This document shows positions 52,164-60,223 of a stretch of 64,000 nt of DNA, one piece after another. Both the position numbers and the translations under genes were made by a program. The stretch comes from Xanthobacteraceae bacterium (GTDB lineage Bacteria > Pseudomonadota > Alphaproteobacteria > Rhizobiales > Xanthobacteraceae), in assembly GCA_019745775.1 (NCBI GenBank), contig JAIESR010000106.1:1-64000 (forward strand). The letters run 5' to 3'. Position 1 is the first letter of the stretch. Each line of letters starts with the position of its first letter. The notes under the pieces were generated by a model that did not search any database, was not told the origin of the DNA, and worked only from the letters and a program-made list of their open reading frames with translations.

Positions 52164-52720
52164 GGCCAGCCTCTTTCAATTCCTGCTGCCTTAAGCAGCT
52201 CTGCCAATCTCTTGCGCGCGTAGAACATGCGCGTCTTTACGGTGTTTTCCGGGATTCCAACGATCTGGGCGACTTCTTCCACAGACTTCTCGTGGTAGTA
52301 GACCAGATCGATGATCTCCCGATGTTCTGCCGAAAGTTTCGCAAGACACTTCCGGATCGCCGCACTTTTGTCCTTCTTGTCGAGGGCAACTTCCGGATCG
52401 TCAGAGGGATCCTCGATTGCCTCGGCCGCCTCGTCATCCAGTTCTTCGTCCGGACGACGCCGTAGCGCCGACAGGGCTTTGAACCGTGCGATCGCCAGCA
52501 ACCAGGTGGAAACCTGCGACCGCCCCTCGAACCGACCAGCCTGACGCCACACGTCAAGAAACACTTCGCTGATCAGATCCTCGGCAACCGACTCGTCACG
52601 CACCAGACGCAACACGAACCGGTAGACCCGTACGTGGTGCCGCGCGAACAGCACCTGCATGGCAAGCCGATCGCCGGTTGCAATGCGTCCGATAAGGACA
52701 TCGTCCGGAGTGGATTGCAT
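52160..52720 (-). CDS. ECF-type RNA polymerase sigma factor
   Basis: 186 residues. Region 2 spans about 20-95 (LFARHHVRVYRFVLRLVRDE, LISEVFLDVWRQAGRFEGRS, VSTWLLAIARFKALSAL). An acidic linker (DEEAAEAIEDPSDDP-like) separates it from region 4 (about 125-180; LSAEHREIIDLVYYHEKSVE, GIPENTVKTRMFYARKRL). It lacks the C-terminal extensions of SigJ-type ECFs. The partner anti-sigma gene overlaps its stop. The 237-bp upstream region should contain the promoter, but I could not identify a convincing ECF-type autoregulatory -35/-10 pair. It belongs to the RpoE-like group. Confidence 0.94.
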   Translation of the reverse strand: MQSTPDDVLIGRIATGDRLAMQVLFARHHVRVYRFVLRLVRDESVAEDLISEVFLDVWRQAGRFEGRSQVSTWLLAIARFKALSALRRRPDEELDDEAAEAIEDPSDDPEVALDKKDKSAAIRKCLAKLSAEHREIIDLVYYHEKSVEEVAQIVGIPENTVKTRMFYARKRLAELLKAAGIERGWP

Positions 52721-52957
52721 TGCCTGACGGCCGACTCGTTAGGTTAGTCGCAGAGGGGTGCGACCAGGTTCAAACGTACCGGAAGGATTAAGCATACGTG
52801 GAAGCCCCTACCCCTAGTGGCTCCCGCGTGGAACCCGGGCCCGATCACCCCGGGAACGGCCGCATGATAGCGCAAATTTCGCCCGCCGACCCTGGCCTGC
52901 GAAAAAACCTGTAGATTCATGACCCTAACAGCACCCATCGGCACCACCCAGCCCTGC

Positions 52958-53770
52958 TCAGGTACCGACCCGAAGCGGGGCATGGAGTTTCCGCAGGGCA
53001 GCCAAAGCCGATAGCGCGGTAATCTTTCCGGTTTTCGGATTTTCCGAGGGAATGTTCTCGATGGTTAACGAAAACCGGGCGGAATCCGCCTCGACCTCGA
53101 TGGTGTGGCAGTTCCGCTCGACCGCGGGGTCGGCCCAAATGTCGATCGTGGTCTGATCCGGCCCGATGCCGGCGAGCGAGAGGGCGGCCGCCACATTCAC
53201 GTTCGCCGGGAACCCGGCCGCGGCCTCGCGCGCATTGCCGCTGAACACCAGCTTGGGGGCGTTGAGTCCCTCCACCGAAATATTGTTGGCGACCAGATGG
53301 GGGGCACCGACCAGGCCCTTGGGCGGCTTACGGGTGGTCATCCGGACGGAATTGATCTTGCCCTCGGCCGCGGCGGTGACGGCATCGAGCCCCAGCAGCG
53401 CGCCGGTCGGTACCATGATCTGGCCACCCCGTTCCCGCGCGAGCTCCACCAGGTGCGGTCGCGGCAACAATGCCCCGGCGCTCAGCACCATGACCGCCTT
53501 CCCGGCCTCGAGCATGGGCCGGCAGATGTCCTCGATCACGGCAGCCGGCGCGCATTCGACCGCAAGGTCGGCGTGGTCGGGGATCGCCGCGAGGCTGACG
53601 ACCGGGCTGGCGATCCCCTGCTGATCGAGCCAGGCCTGCGCCTTGGCCCGATCGCCGGCCGCGACGCAGGCGAGCGCCAGGCCGGGGATGCCGTCATGGA
53701 GCCGGCGCGCGAGCACCCGCCCGATGGCGCCGAGGCCGGCTATGGCAACGCGCGTCTCAACACCCGGCAT
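52958..53770 (-). CDS. nadX: Aspartate dehydrogenase (NadX-like)
   Basis: 270 residues. NAD(P)-dependent oxidation of L-aspartate to iminoaspartate, the precursor of quinolinate and NAD. The Rossmann motif VAIAGLGAIGRVLARRL opens the protein; MVPTGALLGLDAVTAAAEG and the AGFPANVNVAAALSLAGIG segment mark the AspDH domain. The catalytic His lies in ERNCHTIEVEAD. No other nad gene is nearby. In bacteria such enzymes sit in NAD, aspartate or catabolic clusters. It is divergent from the first tctC-like gene. Confidence 0.88.
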   Translation of the reverse strand: MPGVETRVAIAGLGAIGRVLARRLHDGIPGLALACVAAGDRAKAQAWLDQQGIASPVVSLAAIPDHADLAVECAPAAVIEDICRPMLEAGKAVMVLSAGALLPRPHLVELARERGGQIMVPTGALLGLDAVTAAAEGKINSVRMTTRKPPKGLVGAPHLVANNISVEGLNAPKLVFSGNAREAAAGFPANVNVAAALSLAGIGPDQTTIDIWADPAVERNCHTIEVEADSARFSLTIENIPSENPKTGKITALSALAALRKLHAPLRVGT

Positions 53771-53915
53771 CTGACCATCCGAATAGGGGGCGACTCCGAT
53801 CCGAACCGGTCATACGCGCGCGCGTTATCGCCGACAAGCGCCGACAGTGCGCTCGCTGGTCGCGTTGACCGGGGCTGCACAATCGGCCCATGTCACGCGA
53901 CATCACGGGAGGAAA

Positions 53916-54899
53916 ATGATGCTTGAGCGAATTTCTCTGGCAGCCTTGGGCGCCCTTATCGCCCTGACGGCCGGCGCCTCGGCGCAGAACTATCCCACCC
54001 GGCCGGTAACCATGGTCATCCCGTTCGCTGCCGGCGGTCCGACCGACGTGCTCGGCCGCGTTGTCGGCGCCCGCATGAGCGAGATCCTGGGCCAGCAGGT
54101 CGTCATCGAGAACGTCGGTGGCGGCGGCGGCCAGACCGGCTCGCGCCGCGTGGCGGACTCCAGACCCGACGGCTACACCTTCGTGCTCGGCACCGTCGGC
54201 ACCCATGCGCAGGGGCAGACGCTCTACAAAAAACCGCTCTACAACTCGATGACCGACTTCACGCCGGTCGCTTTGCTGGCGGAGGTTCCGATACTCCTCA
54301 CCGTGAGGAAAGACCTGCCGGTCAAGGACTTTAAGGAATTCGTCGAATACGCGACCAAGAACCAGAACAAGATGCAGTTCGGTTCGGCCGGCGCCGGGTC
54401 GGCCACGCATCTCGGATGCGTGCTGCTCAACTACCTGCTCAAGACCAACATCAACCATATCCCCTACAAGGGCACCGGGCCCGCGATGATCGACCTGGCC
54501 GCCGGACGCATCGACTTCCTCTGCGAGATCATCACCACCGCCAAGCCTCACGTCGACCAGGGCACCGTCCGCGCGATGGCGATCTTCGACAAGACACGCT
54601 CGAAGGCTTTGCCGAACCTGGCGACCGCGATCGAACAAGGCGGCCCCAACGACCTGATCGCCTATACCTGGAACGCGATCTTCCTGCCCAAGGGCGCGCC
54701 GCCTGAAATCGTGAACCGGCTCAATGCGGCAGCGGTCGAAGCGATGAAGTCGCCGCAGGTCGCCGACAAGCTCGCCGGCCTCGGGGCGAAAATCGCAACG
54801 GCGAACGAAATGACGCCGCAATACCTCGCCGATCTGGTGAAGAGCGAGATCGCGAAATGGTCGGTCCCGATCAAGGCGTCCGGCGTCATCATCGACTGA
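53916..54899 (+). CDS. Tripartite tricarboxylate transporter substrate-binding protein (TctC/Bug), tandem copy 1
   Basis: 327 residues from ATG 53916 with GGGAGG upstream. Signal peptide (LAALGALIALTAGASA), then PVTMVIPFAAGGPTDVLGR, QQVVIENVGGGGG, DGYTFVLGTVG and FGSAGAGSATHLGCVLL, all Bug-family hallmarks. It binds carboxylates or aromatic acids in the periplasm and would need TctA/TctB membrane subunits, which are not in this window. It is closely similar to copy 2 at 55103-56080, and short upstream sequences also match, so a local duplication is likely. Confidence 0.92.
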   Translation: MMLERISLAALGALIALTAGASAQNYPTRPVTMVIPFAAGGPTDVLGRVVGARMSEILGQQVVIENVGGGGGQTGSRRVADSRPDGYTFVLGTVGTHAQGQTLYKKPLYNSMTDFTPVALLAEVPILLTVRKDLPVKDFKEFVEYATKNQNKMQFGSAGAGSATHLGCVLLNYLLKTNINHIPYKGTGPAMIDLAAGRIDFLCEIITTAKPHVDQGTVRAMAIFDKTRSKALPNLATAIEQGGPNDLIAYTWNAIFLPKGAPPEIVNRLNAAAVEAMKSPQVADKLAGLGAKIATANEMTPQYLADLVKSEIAKWSVPIKASGVIID

Positions 54900-54900
54900 G

Positions 54901-54930
54901 CCCACAGCCTCCCACAGCCTCCCACCGCCT
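54901..54930. repeat. 10-bp tandem repeat, three units
   Basis: CCCACAGCCT occurs three times (third unit has one change, CCCACCGCCT), directly after the stop of the first tctC-like gene. Non-coding; slippage. Confidence 0.85.
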
Positions 54931-55102
54931 CCATCGTCGCTGGGATCGTGGTCCGATTCTAACATTCGTGTCCCGTCTCCGCGGACGCGAATGCAATCCA
55001 CGCCACTGGCGCCGGGACTGGCCATGCGCGCATCTGGTCGACCCCGCCTTGACGCGAGGTCGCCAATCGGCCCAAGTCGGGCGATTTCCAGGGAGGAAAC
55101 GC

Positions 55103-56080
55103 ATGGTCAATAAGCTTTCCAGCGCCGTGTTCGGCGCACTGATTATCCTGACGGCCGACGCCTCAGCGCAAACCTTCCCAAACAAGGCGGTCACGATGAT
55201 CATCCCGTTCGCCGCCGGCGGACCAACCGACGTGCTCGGCCGGATTGTCGGCATCCGCATGGCCGAAATCCTCGGCCAGCAGGTGGTGATCGAGAACGTG
55301 GGTGGCGCCGGCGGCATGACCGGCTCCCGACGCGGCGCAGACGCGGCGCCGGACGGCTACACGATGGTGCTGGGCACCGTCGGCACCCATGCCCAGGGCC
55401 AGACCCTCTACAAGAAACCGCTCTACGACGCGGTCGCCGATTTCACACCGGTCGCGTTGCTGGCCGAAGTCCCCATCGTCCTGATTACCCGCAAGGAGCT
55501 GCCGGCCAACAATTTCAAAGAGTTCGTCGCCTACGCCAAGGCGAACCAGGCCAAGATGCAATACGGCTCGGCCGGCGTCGGCGCGGCCTCTCACCTTGGC
55601 TGCGTGCTTCTCGACTACGTGATGGGCACCAAGATCACCCACGTGCCGTATCGCGGCACCGGACCTGCCACGCAAGACCTGCTCGCCGGGCGCATCGATT
55701 TCCTGTGTCAGGCCATCACGGCCGCCAAGGCGCAGATCGACGCCGGTACTGTCCGTGCGCCGGCGCTGCTCGACGCGGTGCGCTCGCCGGCCCTGCCGAA
55801 CGTGCCGACCGCGCTGGAACAGGGCGTCAAGGGTCTCGAGGCATATACGTGGAATGCGCTCTTCCTGCCGAAGAATGCGCCGCCCGCGGTGGTCAAGACT
55901 CTCAACGCCGCCGCAGTCCGGGCGCTCAAGACACCCGAAGTGCGGGATCGCCTCCAGTCGCTGGGCGCTCAGATCGTCGCCGACGATCGCACCTCGCCGG
56001 AATACCTGGCCAAGTTCGTGAAGAGCGAAATCGAAAAGTGGGCCGCACCGATCAAGGCGTCCGGCGTCGTCGCCGACTGA
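55103..56080 (+). CDS. Tripartite tricarboxylate transporter substrate-binding protein (TctC/Bug), tandem copy 2
   Basis: 325 residues from ATG 55103 (MVNKLSSAVFGALIILTA, cut after DASA). Family motifs are AVTMIIPFAAGGPTDVLGR, ILGQQVVIENVGGAGG, PDGYTMVLGTVGTHAQGQTL and GSAGVGAASHLGCVLL. Long runs match copy 1 exactly, for instance GTVGTHAQGQTLYKKPLY. The ligand-pocket region around the last third differs more, which may mean a shifted ligand range. A good terminator follows at 56101-56134. The in-frame start at 54857 lies inside copy 1 and is rejected. Confidence 0.92.
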   Translation: MVNKLSSAVFGALIILTADASAQTFPNKAVTMIIPFAAGGPTDVLGRIVGIRMAEILGQQVVIENVGGAGGMTGSRRGADAAPDGYTMVLGTVGTHAQGQTLYKKPLYDAVADFTPVALLAEVPIVLITRKELPANNFKEFVAYAKANQAKMQYGSAGVGAASHLGCVLLDYVMGTKITHVPYRGTGPATQDLLAGRIDFLCQAITAAKAQIDAGTVRAPALLDAVRSPALPNVPTALEQGVKGLEAYTWNALFLPKNAPPAVVKTLNAAAVRALKTPEVRDRLQSLGAQIVADDRTSPEYLAKFVKSEIEKWAAPIKASGVVAD

Positions 56081-56100
56081 TCGGCCATACCACGCTTGCA

Positions 56101-56134
56101 CATGGCCGGGGCAAATCCCCGGCCATGCTGTTTT
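56101..56134 (+). terminator. Terminator of the tandem tctC-like genes
   Basis: A perfect 11-bp stem, CATGGCCGGGG (56101-56111) and CCCCGGCCATG (56117-56127), loop CAAAT, then CTGTTTT. It sits 20 bp after the stop and just before the convergent DUF6494 gene. Confidence 0.85.
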
Positions 56135-56144
56135 CCGGCCTTCC

Positions 56145-56351
56145 CTACGCCAGCTCGATCGGCTCGCTGATCTCGTGGCGGAACTGCAGCGAGCCGATGG
56201 TGATCACCCCCTGCGCCGTGAGCTTCTCACTGCCCTTGAGCTTGCCCTCCGCGAGCGCCTGCCGGACCGCCTTCTCGATCTCGCGCTGCCCGGTCACGCC
56301 GAGCGTCTTGAGGAACTTGCGGATGCTGGCGTTGAATACATCCTCGTTCAT
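56145..56351 (-). CDS. DUF6494 family small protein (68 aa)
   Basis: Starts at ATG 56351 (MNEDVFNASIRKFLKTLGVT) and runs TGQREIEKAVRQALAEGKLK to a beta-type C terminus (QFRHEISEPIELA). Small, charged and soluble. The family is recognised in alphaproteobacteria and has no known function. The long frame extending to 56804 on this strand is a shadow of the gene at 56509. Confidence 0.88.
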   Translation of the reverse strand: MNEDVFNASIRKFLKTLGVTGQREIEKAVRQALAEGKLKGSEKLTAQGVITIGSLQFRHEISEPIELA

Positions 56352-56508
56352 GGTGCTTCCTTTCGCGATACCGGCCCCTGGAGAACCAAGCCGCGCGGCG
56401 GCGACGTAGGGGCTGTTCGAAACTTTACAATTCCTTAATTCAGTCAAGTTGTGGCCATCGACGCAAGGGCGAATGGACGTTTCCCGACATGGCAAGGGAA
56501 ACGATTCC

Positions 56509-57360
56509 ATGGCGACCTTCCGCATGACCGCGTCCGCGGGCGCGGTTCTCATTGCTGCTTTCACGGCAGTTGTTCCCGCGACAGCGCAAGCGCAAGGACC
56601 CGGCGCCCCGCTGGAACTCGCACCTGGCCCCAACCAAGCCCGACCGGCGACGCGCGCCGCCATCAGAAACAAGGATGCCGCAAAGCCGGCCGCGAAGGCG
56701 CCTGCCAAGGCAATTACCACCAACACAACGGCCAGGGCAGCGCCGCGCCAGAACACGGCGGCGGCGCAACCGGCTCCGAAGGCCGCGAGAGTCAATTCGC
56801 GCACGGCTGCCGGATCGCTCGCTCGCCATCAACAGCTGACCGGCCCACATGCGCCGCTCGCCCGCTACGCCCACCCCCAGCCGGTCATCCGCGCCGCCGT
56901 CGTGCCCTACCTCGCCGTGTCGCGTCCGGTTTTCCGCCGCGGCACGCGCGACGCGCCAATCGTCGCGCGCAGCCCCGCCGCCGATGCGCCACAGGATCGC
57001 GTGATGCGCGGACGCGATACGGTTTCGCTGGTTGCGATGTTGCCGTGGTGGCGCAACAACCGCATGCAAGACGTCAACTACGGAAGCGAGGCGGCCGAAA
57101 GCAAAGTGATCGAAGCCGCCGCCGTGTGGCTCGCCGCGAATGAAGGCGAAACGGCCGGCGAGCCTGATGCGCGCGACGTCATGGCGGCACCTGTGGAAGA
57201 AGCGATCGAGGTCGCCGAGTCCGGCACGATCAACGACATCGACCTCGCCGCGCACCCGGACTCGGGAATCCCGACGCCGACCTTCTTGCAATCGCTGCTG
57301 GCGCTGATCGGCGGCGCGGCCGCGGCGGCCGCCGCCTCGGCGCGCCTTCTGTTCAGCTAG
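56509..57360 (+). CDS. Exported Ala/Pro-rich protein of unknown function
   Basis: 283 residues from ATG 56509 with a signal peptide (AGAVLIAAFTAVVPATAQAQ). The mature protein is Ala/Pro/Lys/Arg-rich and probably disordered to about residue 120. It then has SLVAMLPWWRNNRMQDVNYG, an acidic region and a C-terminal hydrophobic segment (TFLQSLLALIGGAAAAAAAS) that may be a membrane anchor. I do not recognise the family. The competing frame on the other strand is Arg/His-rich shadow. Confidence 0.6.
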   Translation: MATFRMTASAGAVLIAAFTAVVPATAQAQGPGAPLELAPGPNQARPATRAAIRNKDAAKPAAKAPAKAITTNTTARAAPRQNTAAAQPAPKAARVNSRTAAGSLARHQQLTGPHAPLARYAHPQPVIRAAVVPYLAVSRPVFRRGTRDAPIVARSPAADAPQDRVMRGRDTVSLVAMLPWWRNNRMQDVNYGSEAAESKVIEAAAVWLAANEGETAGEPDARDVMAAPVEEAIEVAESGTINDIDLAAHPDSGIPTPTFLQSLLALIGGAAAAAAASARLLFS

Positions 57361-57508
57361 GCATCTGGGCGGATAGACCCCTCCTCCGCTCGCCGTAGCT
57401 CAAACTGAGCGCAGGCGGGTCGTGGGAACGAGCGGGCGTGAACGCGCATCAGGGCTGTGCTAAGCCTTGGGCCCGCCTTTACGCCATGTCATCCGCGAGG
57501 CTTCGAAC

Positions 57509-58483
57509 GTGTCCCGCCAAAAATTGTCCCTGGCCTGCGGCCTTTATGACCGCACCGACGCCTTGCGCACCGGCGACGTCGAAGTCGACGGCATCGACAT
57601 CGACTTCGTCGCGATCTCCAACCCGCGCGAAATCTTCGACCGCATGGGCGGCAAGCAGGAGTTCGACGTCTCGGAATTCTCCTCGTCCGAATTCATCAGC
57701 CGGCTCGGCCGCGGCGACAAAACCTTCGTCGCCCTCCCGGTGTTTCCGTCGCGCGTGTTCCGCCACGGCTACATCTACATCAACCGCAAGGCCGGCATCC
57801 GCGCGCCCAAGGACATCGCCGGCAAGCGCGTCGGCGTACCGGTCTACACCATGACCGCCGCGGTCTGGATCCGCGGCCATCTGATGCACCAGTACGGCGT
57901 CGATCTGTCGAACTGCCGCTGGCTCGAAGGCGCCATCAATCACGCCGGCTCGCACGGCGAGCCGAGCGCGCCGCCGCTGTTGAAACCGATCAAGGTCGAA
58001 CGCGATCCGCAGGGTCGCTCGCTGAGCGAGCTGCTCGCGAAGGGCGAGATCGACGTCATCATGGGCACGCAGCATCCGATCCCGCATCCCGACATCGCCC
58101 CGCTGTTTCCCGATGCGCGCGCCGTCGAGCGCGCATTCGCCAAGGCGACGCGCATCTTCCCGATGATGCACCTGGTGGTGATCCGCCGCGACGTGCACGA
58201 GCGCGATCCCTCGATCGCGCCGCGGCTCTACAAGGGCTTCGTCGACGCCAAGAACCTGGCGCTGGCGCGGCTCAAGCGCGGCCACCCCCTGATGCTGCCG
58301 TGGCTGCACCAGGACATCCACGAACTCGACGAAGTGTTCGGCGGCGATCCCTACCCCTGCGGCATCGAGGCCAATCGCCCGAGCCTCGACGCTCTGATGC
58401 AATACATGGTCGAGCAGCACTTCATCGCGCGGCCGATCCCGTTCGAGGATGTTTTCGAGCCGGTTGACAAGGCGCTGCGGTGA
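57509..58483 (+). CDS. 4,5-dihydroxyphthalate decarboxylase-like protein (binding-protein fold)
   Basis: 324 residues from GTG 57509 (MSRQKLSLACGLYDRTDALR); a TTG at 57467 would add 14 residues. It has a two-lobe type II binding-protein-like fold: RMGGKQEFDVSEFSSSEFI, VALPVFPSRVFRHGYIYIN, GKRVGVPVYTMTAAVWIRG, EIDVIMGTQHP. There is no signal peptide, which suits the cytoplasmic decarboxylase branch better than a transport protein. Database names alternate between 4,5-dihydroxyphthalate decarboxylase and ABC substrate-binding protein; the substrate is open. It precedes the UbiD-family gene by 124 bp. Confidence 0.82.
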   Translation: MSRQKLSLACGLYDRTDALRTGDVEVDGIDIDFVAISNPREIFDRMGGKQEFDVSEFSSSEFISRLGRGDKTFVALPVFPSRVFRHGYIYINRKAGIRAPKDIAGKRVGVPVYTMTAAVWIRGHLMHQYGVDLSNCRWLEGAINHAGSHGEPSAPPLLKPIKVERDPQGRSLSELLAKGEIDVIMGTQHPIPHPDIAPLFPDARAVERAFAKATRIFPMMHLVVIRRDVHERDPSIAPRLYKGFVDAKNLALARLKRGHPLMLPWLHQDIHELDEVFGGDPYPCGIEANRPSLDALMQYMVEQHFIARPIPFEDVFEPVDKALR

Positions 58484-58505
58484 TCGTTGGCTGAGCGCCA
58501 TATTC

Positions 58506-58576
58506 CGCTCGTCCCCGCGAAAGCGGGGACCCAGGCTAGATCAAGACTGGATTCCCGCTTTCGCGGGAATGAGCGG
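58506..58576. repeat. 71-bp palindromic repeat, family B, copy 2
   Basis: Identical to 47737-47807 except for three single-base changes, 68 of 71 positions. The two hairpins are intact (GTCCCCGC-GAAA-GCGGGGAC; TTCCCGC-TTTC-GCGGGAA). It lies between the decarboxylase-like gene and the UbiD gene, 32 bp before the UbiD start. Confidence 0.92.
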
Positions 58577-58607
58577 TGAGGGCGCGCATCGATTGAGGGC
58601 GACAAAA

Positions 58608-60158
58608 ATGGGCCTGGAGCAAGTGGGAACAACGGCGGCGGCGGCAGTCGACTACGACCGCTACCGGCTGCGCCGTTTTGTCGAGGAACTCGATCCGGCG
58701 GAGATCGAGCGGCGCCGCGGAGCGAGCAACCTCGCCGACGTCGCCGCCACCCTCGAAGGCAATCCCAAGGCCGTGCTGTTCGAAAATGCCGGCGGCCATC
58801 CGCTGATCGGCAACGCGCTCGCGAGCCGGGCGCGCTTTGCCAAGGCGTTCGGCACCACACCGCAGAAGCTCCTGCCGGAGATCCTGCGCCGGCTGCGCAG
58901 CAAGCCCGAATTCGTCGAAGTGGGCCGCAAGGAAGCGCCGGTGCAGCAGGTGGTGATGACCGGCGCCGATATCGACCTGACCAGGCTGCCGGTGCACCTC
59001 CAGCACGGAAAGGACGGCGGTCCCTATATCTCCGCCGGCATGGACTTCGCGCGCGATCCCGCGACCGGGCTCGTCAATGTCGGCTTGCGCCGCTTCATGG
59101 TGCGCGGCCGCGACACCACCGGCATCGACTTGGTAGCCCCAAGCGACCTGCGCAACATCTATCTCGCGACGCTGGCGCGCGGCGAGCGGCTGCCGATGAG
59201 CGTCGTGGTCGGCGGGCATCCGGTCGACTATTTCGGCGCCACCATGCGCATGCCCGGCGACGAGATGGCGCTGCTCGGCTCGCTGCGGGCCGCGCCGATG
59301 CCGCTGGTGAAGAGCGTCACCAACGATCTCTTCGTGCCCGCCGACGCCGAATGGGTGATCGAAGGCTATCTCGGCGAGGAGGGCTACAAGGAGCCGGAGG
59401 GTCCTTACGGCGAATTCCTCGGCTACTACGGCGGCGTCAAGACCAATCCGATCTTCTACGTCACCGCGATCACGCGGCGCGAGGACGCGCTGTTCCAGAC
59501 GCTGACCATCGGCGGCCCGACCATGAGCCGCACCGACACCGCGCAGCTCTGCACGCTGCGCACCGAGGTGCTGATCTGGCGCGCGCTCGAAAGCGCGGTG
59601 CGCGAGCCGGTCGCGGTCTACGCGCCGCCGGCGACCGGCGGCGTCTACAACGTGCGCATCGCGATCCGCCAGCGCGTGCCGGGCGAAGCGCGCAACGCCA
59701 TCGCCGCGGCGTTCGGCTCGCTCGCCAACGTCAAGAACGTGTTCGTGGTCGATCCCGACGTCGACATCTTCTCCGACGAGCAGATGGAGTGGGCGCTGGC
59801 GACGCGCTTCCAGCCCGACCGCGACTTCGTGGTGGCGAGCGCGTTCCGCACCATCCCGCTCGATCCGTCGCTGGAGAGCCACGGCAGCCTCGGCGCCAAG
59901 GCCGGCTACGACCTCACCATGCCGATGGGCGCCGGCAAGAAGCTCGAATCCCAGATCCCGGCGCCGCCGCACTACCAGGGCGCGCGCTTTGCGTCGGTCG
60001 AGGCGGCGCTCGCCGACGGCCCGAAATTCTTCGAGGACCTGATGACCGCGCTCGGCTCGAGCGACGGCCGCGAGATCGTGCGCGACCTCGAGGCGCTGCG
60101 GCAGAAGGGCCGGCTCAAGCGCGATCCGGCGGAAGGGCGCTACTCGCTAACCGACTAG
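58608..60158 (+). CDS. UbiD-family prenylated-FMN decarboxylase
   Basis: 516 residues from ATG 58608. UbiD enzymes use prenylated FMN, made by UbiX, to (de)carboxylate aromatic or unsaturated acids. Visible features are LPVHLQHGKDGGPYISAGMD, MVRGRDTTGIDL, MALLGSLRAAPMPLVK, EGPYGEFLGYYGG (Glu-x4-Glu catalytic pair) and a Gly/Thr tract in TIGGPTMSRTDTAQL. No UbiX is seen in the window. Neighbours (decarboxylase-like protein, TctC proteins, hydratase) suggest aromatic or unsaturated-acid catabolism rather than ubiquinone synthesis. Confidence 0.9.
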   Translation: MGLEQVGTTAAAAVDYDRYRLRRFVEELDPAEIERRRGASNLADVAATLEGNPKAVLFENAGGHPLIGNALASRARFAKAFGTTPQKLLPEILRRLRSKPEFVEVGRKEAPVQQVVMTGADIDLTRLPVHLQHGKDGGPYISAGMDFARDPATGLVNVGLRRFMVRGRDTTGIDLVAPSDLRNIYLATLARGERLPMSVVVGGHPVDYFGATMRMPGDEMALLGSLRAAPMPLVKSVTNDLFVPADAEWVIEGYLGEEGYKEPEGPYGEFLGYYGGVKTNPIFYVTAITRREDALFQTLTIGGPTMSRTDTAQLCTLRTEVLIWRALESAVREPVAVYAPPATGGVYNVRIAIRQRVPGEARNAIAAAFGSLANVKNVFVVDPDVDIFSDEQMEWALATRFQPDRDFVVASAFRTIPLDPSLESHGSLGAKAGYDLTMPMGAGKKLESQIPAPPHYQGARFASVEAALADGPKFFEDLMTALGSSDGREIVRDLEALRQKGRLKRDPAEGRYSLTD

Positions 60159-60223
60159 AGCCGGTAGCGATTGCGCGCTGGCCGGACATCCGCCTGGCAA
60201 GAGCGGTAGATGCACCCGGCTGA

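Noticed and set aside
50406-52223. 605-residue plus-strand frame opposite the subtilase and anti-sigma genes
   Set aside because: Arg/His-rich shadow; the opposite strand has catalytic motifs and overlapping operon structure.
56440-57291. 283-residue minus-strand frame opposite the exported Ala/Pro-rich protein
   Set aside because: The plus strand has a normal signal peptide; the minus frame is Arg-rich with no start context. The choice is not absolutely certain.
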